64,000 bases of DNA from positions 1 through 64,000 of the forward strand of contig JBMONB010000224.1 in assembly GCA_049325315.1 (NCBI GenBank), given 5' to 3'. This DNA is from JAWLHU01 sp049325315 (GTDB taxonomy: Bacteria > Bacillota > Sulfobacillia > Symbiobacteriales > Symbiobacteriaceae). Both the position numbers and the translations under genes were made by a program. Of the stretch, positions 7,663 through 15,517 are shown one piece after another (within the stretch, counting starts at the first letter, position 1; each line of letters opens with the position of its first letter). Below the pieces are notes generated by a model. That model saw only the letters and a list, made by a program, of their open reading frames with translations. It did no database searches and was not told the DNA's origin.

Positions 7663-8208
7663 TTAGTTGCTGCCGCCCATCATCCCGTGCATGCTGTTCA
7701 TCATGGCGTTGTGATCGCCGGAGACGCAGGAGGCGCTGTGCTGCTGGTGGTGCTGGAACATCTGGTTGGCCTGCTCCCGGGTGATCGTGCCAGCCTCGAC
7801 CGCCTGGTCTACGAAGGCCTTCATGCCCCGGGTCATGAGGCTCTGGATCTCGCCGGGGGCGACATTCTTCTCCTCCGCCAGCTGGGCCAGGCTCTTGCCC
7901 TCGGCCATCGCGGCGTTCAGTTCCTCGGCGGTCATGTCGAACAGGGCGGCGACCTCGCCCATCATCTGCTCATGCATGGGGCCCATCTGGTCCATCAGCG
8001 GGGCCATGGCCCCGTGCATCGCAGCCATGTCGCCGCTCATCGCACCGTGCATCGAGCTCATCGCACCGTGCATCGAGCTCATCATCGACTGCATCGAGCC
8101 GAACATACCGTAGCCCCGCTCCTGGGCCAGGGCCGGCACCGCAAAGAGGGCTCCCGAAATCACCAGGGCGGCCACGCCGCCGACAATCCACCTGGTTCTG
8201 TTGGTCAT
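7663..8208 (-). CDS. Secreted Met/His-rich repeat protein, probable metal binder
   Basis: A 181-residue exported protein with a clear signal peptide ending PALA. The mature N-terminal half is built of short Met/His/Ser units (SSMHGAMSSMHGAMSG, AAMHGAM, GPMHEQMMG) encoded partly by 21-bp tandem repeats. A helical segment follows (MTAEELNAAMAEGKSLAQLA, then TITREQANQMF) resembling DUF2680-type proteins. The C-terminus is again His/Met-rich with one Cys. ATG at 8208 follows AAGGAG. The composition suggests binding of copper or another soft metal outside the membrane; the similarly rich loop of the adjacent kinase supports this. The exact function is unknown. Confidence 0.8.
   Translation of the reverse strand: MTNRTRWIVGGVAALVISGALFAVPALAQERGYGMFGSMQSMMSSMHGAMSSMHGAMSGDMAAMHGAMAPLMDQMGPMHEQMMGEVAALFDMTAEELNAAMAEGKSLAQLAEEKNVAPGEIQSLMTRGMKAFVDQAVEAGTITREQANQMFQHHQQHSASCVSGDHNAMMNSMHGMMGGSN
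8041..8082. repeat. Two exact 21-bp tandem repeats in the Met/His-rich gene
   Basis: The unit CGCACCGTGCATCGAGCTCA plus T occurs at 8041-8061 and 8062-8082, with a diverged partial copy after it. Each unit encodes seven residues containing the Met-His-Gly core. Confidence 0.9.
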
Positions 8209-8229
8209 GATCTTGCACTCCTTTTCTGT

Positions 8230-8240
8230 GGGGGGGGGGG
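8230..8240. repeat. Eleven-G homopolymer 22 bp upstream of a start codon
   Basis: An uninterrupted run of 11 G on the plus strand (C on the coding strand) lies between the probable promoter and the ribosome site of the Met/His-rich gene. Such tracts change length by slippage in replication, and also in sequencing. Confidence 0.85.
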
Positions 8241-8315
8241 TTCCCCATCGGACAGCTTTATCATACCGCTGCCGCTTGGAGGCACCTGTGACCTCGTTTG
8301 GAGTTTCTGTGGAGA

Positions 8316-9077
8316 TTACTTGGTCTCCAGCGGGTACCCCGCCTCCTGCCAGGCCACCATGCCGCCCACCACGTTAAAGACACGGGTATACCCCAGTTCC
8401 GCCAGCCGCTTGGCGGCAATCTCACTCATTCGGCCGCTGCTGCAGTAGAGCACAATGGGGGCGTTCTTCGCCTTGGGCAGCCGGTTGAGCGCTTTATCGA
8501 TTTCGTTGTAGGGAATCTCCAGGTCGGTCCCCTGGATTCGCCCCTCAAAGGGGATATGGACATTCACCAGGGTGAAGTTCTTCTGGGCCATCGCAGTCTT
8601 GAGACCCTTCACCGGAAGGTCATAATAGCCCCCCTTCGCCGGTCTGGGGGCTGTCGCCTCTGCTGCGCTGGGCTCCAGCGAGTTCGCGTAGATATGGAAG
8701 ACCAGCTTGGGCCTTTCCCGGTCGTTGGTGCTGATATGGACCTCAAAGTGGTGCTTGCCGCCCATGCCTTCGTGCATGGCGTACGGGAAGATGAAGTTGG
8801 TGGCCTGACCGGGCTTCAAGACCGTAGAACCTACGGTCACGCGCGGCGGTCAGCAGCCCTCCAGGACCTTTACCTGCACATCTCTCAACTTCAGATCGGC
8901 GGTGCCGTCGTTGATGATCATGAACTCCTTGATCTTGGCATCGCGCATATCCGTGACCACTGGCACGTCGCCGAAGTCGTGGCTGGTCACCGGCGTGACC
9001 GCCTTCGGGGTTCCCTTCGAGCATCCGGCGACCAGGAGCGCCAGGGCGAGCAGAGCTACCCCCGCGGTTCGCTTCAC
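8316..9077 (-). CDS. DUF1573-rhodanese lipoprotein, probable selenoprotein (in-frame UGA)
   Basis: One reading frame runs from GTG at 9077 (after GGGAGGA) to TAA at 8316 and contains a single internal TGA at 8852-8850. Residues 1-19 form a lipoprotein signal ending in LVAGC. A DUF1573 Ig-like domain follows (HDFGDVPVV, FMIINDGTADLKLRDV) and continues without loss across the TGA (MHEGMGGKHHFEVHISTND). The C-terminal rhodanese domain carries Cys212 in YCSSGRMS. The TGA is codon 76, in the context Gly-Cys-TGA-Pro-Pro, where Sec would make a Cys-Sec pair. A SECIS-like hairpin begins 11 nt after it. A nonsense mutation is the alternative. The role is probably extracytoplasmic thiol, sulfur or metal chemistry, by inference. 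Confidence 0.8.
8820..8838 (-). promoter_or_regulatory. Bacterial SECIS-like hairpin
   Basis: In the mRNA the sequence GACCGTAGGTTCTACGGTC forms a perfect 7-8 bp stem with a GGUUC (or GUU) loop. The stem begins 11 nt after the UGA and the loop about 18 nt after it. This fits known bacterial SECIS rules: a stem directly downstream, G at the start of the loop, UGA-to-loop distance of roughly 16-37 nt. It resembles the GGUCU loop of the E. coli fdhF element. Confidence 0.75.
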
Positions 9078-9209
9078 GGGCGATTCCTCCCTGTCCAAGA
9101 GTGACACTCCCACGGTAGCAGGGGGGTGTGGAGAAACTGTGAAGCGCCCCCCAGGAGATGGGAGCGCGATTCACGAACTCTCCGGCAAAAGGACAGGGGG
9201 GACCGACCC

Positions 9210-9656
9210 ATGCGCGTGGCAGGAAGATTTGCATACGATGCACCGCCGGAGCTTATGTACGAGGTCTTCACCCACCCCGATGCGCTGCGAAACGCCACCC
9301 CTGGCCTTCAATCGCTGCGGGAGGCGGGGCCAGACCGCTGGGAGGCGGAGATCAAGGTGGGGCTGGGTGGTTTTGGGCTGATCTACGCCGGCACGGTCAG
9401 CGTGGCCGACCGCCGCCCCGGAGAGGGCTATCGCATTCACATGGCCGCAAAGACCGCCAACGGGGCGGGGGCCGAGGTGGAGGCCCGGCTCCGCTTCGAG
9501 CCCCGCGCCGGGGGTGGAACCCTGGTGGCCTACGAGGCGGACGTGCTCTTCCACGGGGGCCAGACGCTCCAGCCCGCCATCGCCCGGGGGCTGGTGGAGT
9601 TCTTCCTGCATGGGATCAAGGAGTACGTGCAGAAGGCGCGGCGACGCTCACTCTGA
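9210..9656 (+). CDS. CoxG-like SRPBCC family protein
   Basis: A 148-residue cytosolic protein with the START/SRPBCC fold pattern of carbon monoxide dehydrogenase subunit G. It shows an N-terminal FAYDAPPELMYEVFTHPDAL, a central beta-sheet (WEAEIKVGLGGFGLIYAGTV) and a C-terminal helix (ARGLVEFFLHGIKEYV). CoxG-type proteins bind hydrophobic ligands and in some bacteria anchor CO dehydrogenase to the membrane. No coxLMS genes are in the window, so the function here is open. ATG at 9210 follows an AGGGGGG stretch; the longer upstream frame lacks a ribosome site. A hairpin follows the stop. Confidence 0.75.
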   Translation: MRVAGRFAYDAPPELMYEVFTHPDALRNATPGLQSLREAGPDRWEAEIKVGLGGFGLIYAGTVSVADRRPGEGYRIHMAAKTANGAGAEVEARLRFEPRAGGGTLVAYEADVLFHGGQTLQPAIARGLVEFFLHGIKEYVQKARRRSL

Positions 9657-9687
9657 CCGAGCCGGGCGGGAGCCCATTCGCAATGCA

Positions 9688-9711
9688 GCCGGGGGTTTAT
9701 CTGCCCCCGGC
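9688..9711 (+). terminator. Weak hairpin terminator after the CoxG-like gene
   Basis: An 8-bp GC stem (9688-9695 with 9704-9711) is followed by TTCCTC and, 12 bp later, a TTTT. The T run is poor. Confidence 0.45.
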
Positions 9712-9844
9712 TTCCTCGTCGCGATTTTGTCTGTTAAGCCACGTCACCAACACACTTTCTCCACAAATTCATCGCAGAATAGTTTTGTTGGCTCATCGAC
9801 TCCTCACCTGCGTTCGTGGGAAAAGAATAAGGAGGATCACGCGG

Positions 9845-10258
9845 ATGAAGCGCTGGATTATTTCGGTCGCTGCCGTGGCCATGCTGGGCGTGCTGGCAGG
9901 CTGCTCGGGCGGTGCCAAGGAGACCGGCCCGGTCGAGACCATCGACCTGACGACCACCGGCATGGCCTTTAGCACCAAGGAGATCACCCTGGAGAAGGGC
10001 AAGACCTATAAGCTGGTCCTGAACAACAGCGACTCCGTGGAGCACGACTTCTCGATCGACAAGATCCCTGCGAAGATCGTGAAGGCCGGGCATGACGACG
10101 GCCACGGCTCCAAGAAGGCGGACCTGCATGTGCATGCCGCCGCCGGAAAGAAGGAGTCGGTGACCTTTACGCCCACCGAGGCGGGCGCCTACACCTTCTA
10201 CTGCAGCGTGATCGGTCACAAGGATGCCGGCATGGTCGGTCAGCTGGTGGTCAAGTAA
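9845..10258 (+). CDS. Cupredoxin-domain lipoprotein
   Basis: A 137-residue exported lipoprotein with signal MLGVLAGC. The mature part is a type I copper (cupredoxin) domain: TMAF-type beta strands, then His in VEHDFSI, Cys in YTFYCSVIGH and the following His and Met in GHKDAGM. These are the four expected copper ligands (His, Cys, His, Met). An insertion rich in His and Asp (HDDGHGSKKADLHVHAA) lies between the first and second ligands. It probably carries electrons or copper at the outer face of the membrane. ATG at 9845 follows AAGGAGG. A terminator follows directly, so it is transcribed alone. Confidence 0.88.
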   Translation: MKRWIISVAAVAMLGVLAGCSGGAKETGPVETIDLTTTGMAFSTKEITLEKGKTYKLVLNNSDSVEHDFSIDKIPAKIVKAGHDDGHGSKKADLHVHAAAGKKESVTFTPTEAGAYTFYCSVIGHKDAGMVGQLVVK

Positions 10259-10272
10259 AGAGCGAGACAAGG

Positions 10273-10298
10273 AAAGGATGGCAGATCGCCATCCTTTT
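10273..10298 (+). terminator. Terminator after the cupredoxin gene
   Basis: A 10-bp stem (AAAGGATGGC with GCCATCCTTT) and a 5-nt loop, with TTTT at the 3' side. Confidence 0.85.
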
Positions 10299-10380
10299 CC
10301 GCTTCTCCCGGGGGAAACTCTCCGGACCGCCAGCCCGTCCAAGGTAACAGAACCCTACGACCTGGAGGTTCTGTTAACGA

Positions 10381-13347
10381 ATGAAGCGGCTAACCTGGCT
10401 GGTTCTCCCTGTATTCACTCTATCGCTGACAGCGCCGCTGACCAAGGCGGCTGAGCCAACTTCGAGTCCCAAGCGCTTCGTGGCGGCCGCTCAGATGGAG
10501 ACGCCGCTGGCCCAGGGGCTGACCCTCACCACGTTCGAACGGCTCTACCCCAGCGGCTGGGTCAACGGCTGGCTGCTGCGTGTCGACCTTTCACATCCAG
10601 CGATCTCCACCGACCTGGTTACCGCCCCGGGCGTCACCCGGGGTGAGGGGCTCTCCAGCATGACCGGACGGGCAGGCGCTGTCGCCGCGATCAACGGCGA
10701 CTTCTTTGACATTGGGCAGACCGGCATCGCCCTGGGCAGCGTGGTCCGCAGTGGCGAGGTTCTGCAGACGCGCACTCCGGACTGGCCTAACGCTGCCGGC
10801 GTTGGCAAGGACCGTATCGGACGGCTGCTCGATGTGACCCTGGACGGCACCGTCACTCTGCCGGGCGGGAGCTACAAGCTCGGGGCGATCAACCTGCCCA
10901 CCGTGCCAAGTCGTACCATCGGGCTCTTCACGCCCCTGTGGACCCTTTCCCGCGACCGGGCGATGGTCGGCGCCACCGAGGCCCGGGAGGTGGTGGTGAA
11001 GGCCGGCAAGGTGATCTCGGTGAGCGACAAGGTGACATCCCAGCCGATTCCGGCCGACGGCTTTGTGCTGGTGGGTCGGGAGGAGTTCGCGAAGCCGCTG
11101 GCGGCCCTGAAGGTGGGCGACCCGGTCACCCTCTCCTACCGCCCGAAGCCCGATGTTCACTGGGCGGTGGGCGGCTATCGCTACCTGGTGAAGGGCGGGC
11201 GGGTCGCGACGGGCCTCGACGACAAGCAGTACAAGCCCCGCTCGGCCCTGGGCTTCTCCGCCGACGGCCGGCGGATGCTGCTGCTCGCGGTCGATGGCCG
11301 GTCGGAGCTGAGCGGCGGCCTGACCCTGCGTGAGCTTGCCGAGATGATGCAGGCCTTCGGGGCAACCGACGTGCTCGAACTAGATGGCGGCGGCTCGACC
11401 ACCATGGTGGGCCGGCTGCCCGGCGCCGAGGGGCTTTCAGTACTGAACCGCCCGTCCGATGGGCGGGAGCGCTCCATCCCTAACGGGGTGGGCGTCTTCG
11501 CTGCCCCTGGCAGCGGGGTGGCCCACAGCCTCCAGGTGCTGGCGCGCGATGAGGCCCGCGTCTTCCCCGGCCTCACCCGCCGCCTGGCGGTGGCCGCCTA
11601 CGATGAGCAGTTCCGCCCGGCGCCGCTGGGCCTGATCTCCTGGCAGTCGGAGGGCGTCGGCGCCGTCTCGGCGGAGGGGCGCTTCCGGAGTCATCAGACA
11701 GGCCTGGCTACGGTGACGGCCCAGGCCATTGTGGCTGGGTCTGGCCAGCCGGTCACGGCAAGCACAGCGGGAACGACCGGTTCCGTCGGCCCGCTGGCCA
11801 GGGTGCCGGGGGCCACCGTTACCGGTAAGCTGACCATGCGGGTGCTCGGCCCGCTGGACCGGATCGTTGTGGAGGGGGAGGCGCTGAAGCTCAGCCCCGG
11901 ACAGACCGGACGCTTTACGGTGCGGGGCTACGACGCCGAGGGGTACGGCGCCGCCATCGATCCTTCGGACCTGACCCTCACCTATGACACCTCCCTCTTG
12001 AAAGTGGAGGCGCGGGAAGATGGCGTTCACGTCACCCCGCTGAAGGAAGGGACGGGGCTGATCCGGGTGGTGGTGCAGGGCAAGGAGGCCTGGGCGCCTG
12101 TCGCCTCGGCCCGGTCGGCAGCGACGCTCAACGTCTTTGACAACCTGACCGGCTGGGCTTTCCGGAAGCACCCCGCCACGGTGACCGGCGCCATCTCGAC
12201 GGCGCCGGGCCGGACGGGCACCGGGCTGAAGCTAAGCTATACCTTTGGCAAGGACGCATCCACCCGGGCCGCCTATCTCCAGGCTTCACCGCCGCTGGAC
12301 CTGCCGGAACGGCCCCAGTCGGTCGGGTTCTGGGTCAAGGGCGACGGCCAGGGCGCCTGGCTCCGGGCGATTCTGGTGGACGCCAAGGGCGCCAACCATA
12401 CGCTCAACCTCGCCCGCCATGTCGATTGGACCGACTGGCGCTTTGTGGAGGCGCCAGTGCCAGCTGGGGCGGCCCACCCGGTGAAGCTCTACCGGATCTA
12501 CCCGGTGGAGACCGATACGGAGAAGCAGTACAGCGGCGAACTGATCTTCGACGACCTGACGGTTAAGGTCCCAGTGGCGCTGCCACCCATGCCGGTGCCG
12601 CCGGCTGCCCCGGTCCGGCCCGACCCGGTCTTCCAGCAGGGTGGGGCGCCCACGGCCACCAGCTGGAGCTTCGGCCTGGTGGGCGGGCTGGGCCTGCCCA
12701 AGACGGGCTCGGGCAGCCCGGCGGTGACCGCAGCGCCGCTCGGTTCGCTGACCGCAGAGGGCATTAAGACCGTCGCCCTGGTGGGAACCGCTCCGGCCAC
12801 GCCCGCAGAGCAGGAGGCGCTGCGGCTGATCCGGCAGGCGCTGGCGGCGAAGCCCGCTTTCCTGCTGGTCGACCCCGCCCTGACCACCCCGGCGGAGGAG
12901 TCGCTGCTGGCCAAGGAGGCGGGCAAGACGCCCATCTACCGGCTGACGCACCCGGTCCGCAGCATTGACGTGCACGGGGTCCGCCTGATCTTCACCGGCA
13001 CGTCCGGTGGTGGCCTGCGGGCCACGCAGTTCGAGCAACTGCTGGAGCTGAAGACGATGCTCGACCTGGCACGGCGTGACGCTGCCGTGCGCCAGGTGGT
13101 GGTCTTCGGCCACCACACCCCGGCCCAGTTCACCGACCGCCGGGAGGGCGACCTGGTCGCACGTTGGCTGACCGAGTTCGAGGAGCTGTCGGGCAAGCCG
13201 GCGGTCTACCTGAGCGGGGGTGGCGCCGCCCGGTCGGTGCAGCGACTGGAGGGCATCCCCTTTATTCAGGTGGGCAGCCCCAAGGGCGTGCAGCTGATCA
13301 CCTTGGACCCAGCCCCGGGAGCGACCTGGATTCGGGTAAACCCATAG
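10381..13347 (+). CDS. Large exported NAGPA-domain (phosphodiester glycosidase-like) protein
   Basis: A 988-residue secreted protein. A signal peptide ends near residue 24. The first 380 residues are a NAGPA/DUF2233 domain: AAINGDFFD, ALGSVVRSGEV, GRRMLLLAVDGRS, then VLELDGGGSTTM and IPNGVGVFA. This fold cleaves phosphodiester-linked sugars. It is followed by Ig-like/invasin-type repeats (to about 580), a beta-sandwich resembling a carbohydrate-binding domain (about 590-730), a Pro-rich linker and a C-terminal region with GHHTPAQF that resembles a metallophosphatase module. It probably acts on cell-surface or extracellular polymer. ATG at 10381 has GGAGG 12 bp upstream. It is monocistronic between two terminators. 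Confidence 0.8.
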   Translation: MKRLTWLVLPVFTLSLTAPLTKAAEPTSSPKRFVAAAQMETPLAQGLTLTTFERLYPSGWVNGWLLRVDLSHPAISTDLVTAPGVTRGEGLSSMTGRAGAVAAINGDFFDIGQTGIALGSVVRSGEVLQTRTPDWPNAAGVGKDRIGRLLDVTLDGTVTLPGGSYKLGAINLPTVPSRTIGLFTPLWTLSRDRAMVGATEAREVVVKAGKVISVSDKVTSQPIPADGFVLVGREEFAKPLAALKVGDPVTLSYRPKPDVHWAVGGYRYLVKGGRVATGLDDKQYKPRSALGFSADGRRMLLLAVDGRSELSGGLTLRELAEMMQAFGATDVLELDGGGSTTMVGRLPGAEGLSVLNRPSDGRERSIPNGVGVFAAPGSGVAHSLQVLARDEARVFPGLTRRLAVAAYDEQFRPAPLGLISWQSEGVGAVSAEGRFRSHQTGLATVTAQAIVAGSGQPVTASTAGTTGSVGPLARVPGATVTGKLTMRVLGPLDRIVVEGEALKLSPGQTGRFTVRGYDAEGYGAAIDPSDLTLTYDTSLLKVEAREDGVHVTPLKEGTGLIRVVVQGKEAWAPVASARSAATLNVFDNLTGWAFRKHPATVTGAISTAPGRTGTGLKLSYTFGKDASTRAAYLQASPPLDLPERPQSVGFWVKGDGQGAWLRAILVDAKGANHTLNLARHVDWTDWRFVEAPVPAGAAHPVKLYRIYPVETDTEKQYSGELIFDDLTVKVPVALPPMPVPPAAPVRPDPVFQQGGAPTATSWSFGLVGGLGLPKTGSGSPAVTAAPLGSLTAEGIKTVALVGTAPATPAEQEALRLIRQALAAKPAFLLVDPALTTPAEESLLAKEAGKTPIYRLTHPVRSIDVHGVRLIFTGTSGGGLRATQFEQLLELKTMLDLARRDAAVRQVVVFGHHTPAQFTDRREGDLVARWLTEFEELSGKPAVYLSGGGAARSVQRLEGIPFIQVGSPKGVQLITLDPAPGATWIRVNP

Positions 13348-13358
13348 GGCACAAGAAA

Positions 13359-13390
13359 ACCCCGCTGCCTGCTAACAAGGGCAGCGGGGT
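13359..13390 (-). terminator. Terminator between convergent genes
   Basis: An 11-bp stem (13359-13369 with 13380-13390). The minus-strand side runs into GGTTTTCTTG, so it suits the leftward kinase operon best and may also stop the rightward gene. Confidence 0.75.
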
Positions 13391-13401
13391 CCGTATTGTT
13401 G

Positions 13402-14745
13402 CTAGACCGGTAGCCGGAACCAGAAGGTGGAGCCTTCACCCGGCTTTGACTCCACGCCCACCTCGCCGCCGTGGGCCCGCACGATCGACCGGACCACGGC
13501 CAGACCGAGCCCACGCCCGCCGACCCGGCGCCCCTGGAACCGCTCGAAGATCAGCGGGACCAGCGAGGGATCGATCCCTTCCCCGGTGTCGCTCACGCTC
13601 ACTGTCACGCCGCCTGCCTCTGCCCGGGCGGTCACCTGGACCGCGCCACCAGAGGGGGTATGACGAAGGGCGTTGTCCAGGAGGTTAAAGACCACCTGCT
13701 GAATGCGCTGGCCGTCGGCCAGGGGGCTGGGCAGCTGGGCAGGCAGGTCGATGGTGAGCGAGACCCCCTTCTCCTCCGCCAGGGGCCGGACCGTCTCGGC
13801 CGCCTGCTCCACGGGCACGCGCAGGTCGAGGGGATGCTGCTCAAAGGCCATCTGGCCCTCTTCCATCTGGGCCAGGTCCATCAGGTCGTCCACAAGCCGG
13901 CCCACCCGGACCGCCTCGTCCTGTACGATCTTCTGGTAGCGCTCCCGCTCAGCAGGGTCGGTCACCAGCCCTTCGGCCATCGCCTGGGTATAGCCTCGAA
14001 TGTAGGAGACTGGGGTGCGCAGCTCGTGGGCGACGTTGGCCAGAAACTCCCGCCGCCTCGTCTCAAAGGCGTCCAGCTGGGCGGTCATCTGGTTGACCGC
14101 CTCGCCCAGTCGCCCGATCTCATCGCTGGAGTCTACCGGCACCCGCACGGAGAAGTCGCCCCGGGCGATCGACCGGGTGGCCCGCTCCATCGCCTGCACC
14201 GGGCGGGTCAGGCTGCGGGCCAGCATGAGCGCCAGCAGGGTGCCCAGCACCAGGGTGACAGCCCCCGCCAGAATCAGGTAGCGACGGGCCGTCTGGAGCG
14301 ACTGGCGGAGCGGCTCGGCCGGGGCCATTAGGAGCACGCCGCCCCCGTTGTTGGGAATCGGCATGCCGGTCACGATAAAGCTCCGGCCCGACGTGGTCTC
14401 CAGCCCCCCAACGAACGCCCGGCCGGACATGACCGAGGCGACCCCGGCCTCCGGGGGCGCCACTGTGGAGGCGCCGGGGAAATCCACCGGCTGCCCGGTC
14501 CGGTCCAGCACGACTACCTCGCCGCCCACCATATGGCCCATTACCGGCGCCATGTCCAGCGCCTTCTCGTTGGCCGCCAGCAGGGTGGCCAACTGGTGGC
14601 TGTGGTGGAGGAGCGGTTCGGTCACCTGGGTGGCGTAGAACTGCGTCAGCAGGTGGTGCAGGGCGAACTCCATGGGGAGCAAAACGAAGAGCAGCAGGGC
14701 GGTCAGGGCGACCCAGAGCTTGGCCACCAGGCTACGGCTTCGCAT
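13402..14745 (-). CDS. Sensor histidine kinase (second two-component system)
   Basis: A 447-residue membrane kinase. One helix near residues 8-30, an extracytoplasmic sensor domain of about 130 residues and a second helix (YLILAGAVTLVLGTLLALML) precede a HAMP domain. Then follow the H-box FLANVAHELRTPVSYIRGY, the N-box NLLDNALRHTPSGG, the G1 box VSDTGEGIDP and the G2 box GGRGLGLAVV. ATG at 14745 follows GGAGGTG. Its start overlaps the end of the response-regulator gene by 14 bp, so the two are translationally coupled. The signal sensed is unknown. Confidence 0.9.
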   Translation of the reverse strand: MRSRSLVAKLWVALTALLLFVLLPMEFALHHLLTQFYATQVTEPLLHHSHQLATLLAANEKALDMAPVMGHMVGGEVVVLDRTGQPVDFPGASTVAPPEAGVASVMSGRAFVGGLETTSGRSFIVTGMPIPNNGGGVLLMAPAEPLRQSLQTARRYLILAGAVTLVLGTLLALMLARSLTRPVQAMERATRSIARGDFSVRVPVDSSDEIGRLGEAVNQMTAQLDAFETRRREFLANVAHELRTPVSYIRGYTQAMAEGLVTDPAERERYQKIVQDEAVRVGRLVDDLMDLAQMEEGQMAFEQHPLDLRVPVEQAAETVRPLAEEKGVSLTIDLPAQLPSPLADGQRIQQVVFNLLDNALRHTPSGGAVQVTARAEAGGVTVSVSDTGEGIDPSLVPLIFERFQGRRVGGRGLGLAVVRSIVRAHGGEVGVESKPGEGSTFWFRLPV

Positions 14746-15421
14746 CGTCCACCTCCGTGAAGCGGTACCCGACGCCCCAGACGGTAGCGATCAGGGCCGC
14801 TCCCTCCCCCAGCTTTTCCCGCAGGTTCTTCACGTGGCTGTCGACGGTCCGGGTGTCGCCGTCGTAGTCGGCGCCCCAGATCCGGTCAAGCAGGCGCTCC
14901 CGCGGGAAGGCCTGTCCCGGGTGGGAGGCAAGCAGGGCCAGAAGGTCGAACTCCTTGGGGGTGAGCCCCAGGCTCCGCCCCTTGTACTCGGCGATCCGCT
15001 CCGCCGGCTTCAGCAGCAGCCCGCCCCGGCGGACCGGCGCCTCTGCCTCCGCCAGCCCGGTGGCGCGGCGCAGCACCGCCTGTATGCGCGCCACCAGTTC
15101 CCGCCCGTCGAAGGGCTTGGCGATATAGTCATCGGCCCCCATGCGCAGCCCCTGGACCCGGTCGGGCACATCGCCACGGGCGGTCAGCATGATCACCGGG
15201 GTGGCCGTCTCCTCCCGGATTCGCTTCAGGGTCTCCCAGCCATCGAGCTGCGGCATCATCACGTCGAGCAGGACCAGGTGGGGCTCGGTCGCCCGCAGCT
15301 GGCGAAGCGCAGCCAGGCCGTCTGCTGCCTCCACCACCTCGAATGTGGCGGACAGGTAGAGCCGGATCAGTTCCCGCATTCGGGGCTCGTCATCGACGAC
15401 CAGTACCTTATGACGCTGCAT
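14732..15421 (-). CDS. OmpR-family response regulator (second system)
   Basis: A 229-residue regulator with a receiver domain (VVDDEPRMREL; phospho-acceptor in LVLLDVMMPQLDGWE; IMLTARGD; IAKPFDGREL) and a winged helix (LGLTPKEFDLLALLASHPGQ; TVDSHVKNLREKLGEG; VWGVGYRF). ATG at 15421 follows AGGAGGTG at good spacing; the longer frame upstream is rejected for lack of a ribosome site. First gene of a two-gene operon with the kinase, divergent from the MFS transporter, which could be a target. Confidence 0.9.
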   Translation of the reverse strand: MQRHKVLVVDDEPRMRELIRLYLSATFEVVEAADGLAALRQLRATEPHLVLLDVMMPQLDGWETLKRIREETATPVIMLTARGDVPDRVQGLRMGADDYIAKPFDGRELVARIQAVLRRATGLAEAEAPVRRGGLLLKPAERIAEYKGRSLGLTPKEFDLLALLASHPGQAFPRERLLDRIWGADYDGDTRTVDSHVKNLREKLGEGAALIATVWGVGYRFTEVDDAKP

Positions 15422-15517
15422 GAACCGGGCACCTCCTGGAAAACAGCATACCACGGCACGGCGACTCTTGCGCAATCCGGCAGAAACCCGACATCCTACA
15501 GACGGAGGGCATTACCC

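Noticed and set aside
8316..8840. Separate small gene starting at GTG 8840 after a DUF1573 fragment ending at 8850
   Set aside because: The two frames are the same phase, only 9 bp apart across a single TGA, and the second has no ribosome site. Domain similarity is continuous, and a SECIS-like hairpin follows the TGA.
9126..9209. Upstream extension of the CoxG-like protein
   Set aside because: No ribosome site before the upstream start; the family begins at the ATG at 9210.
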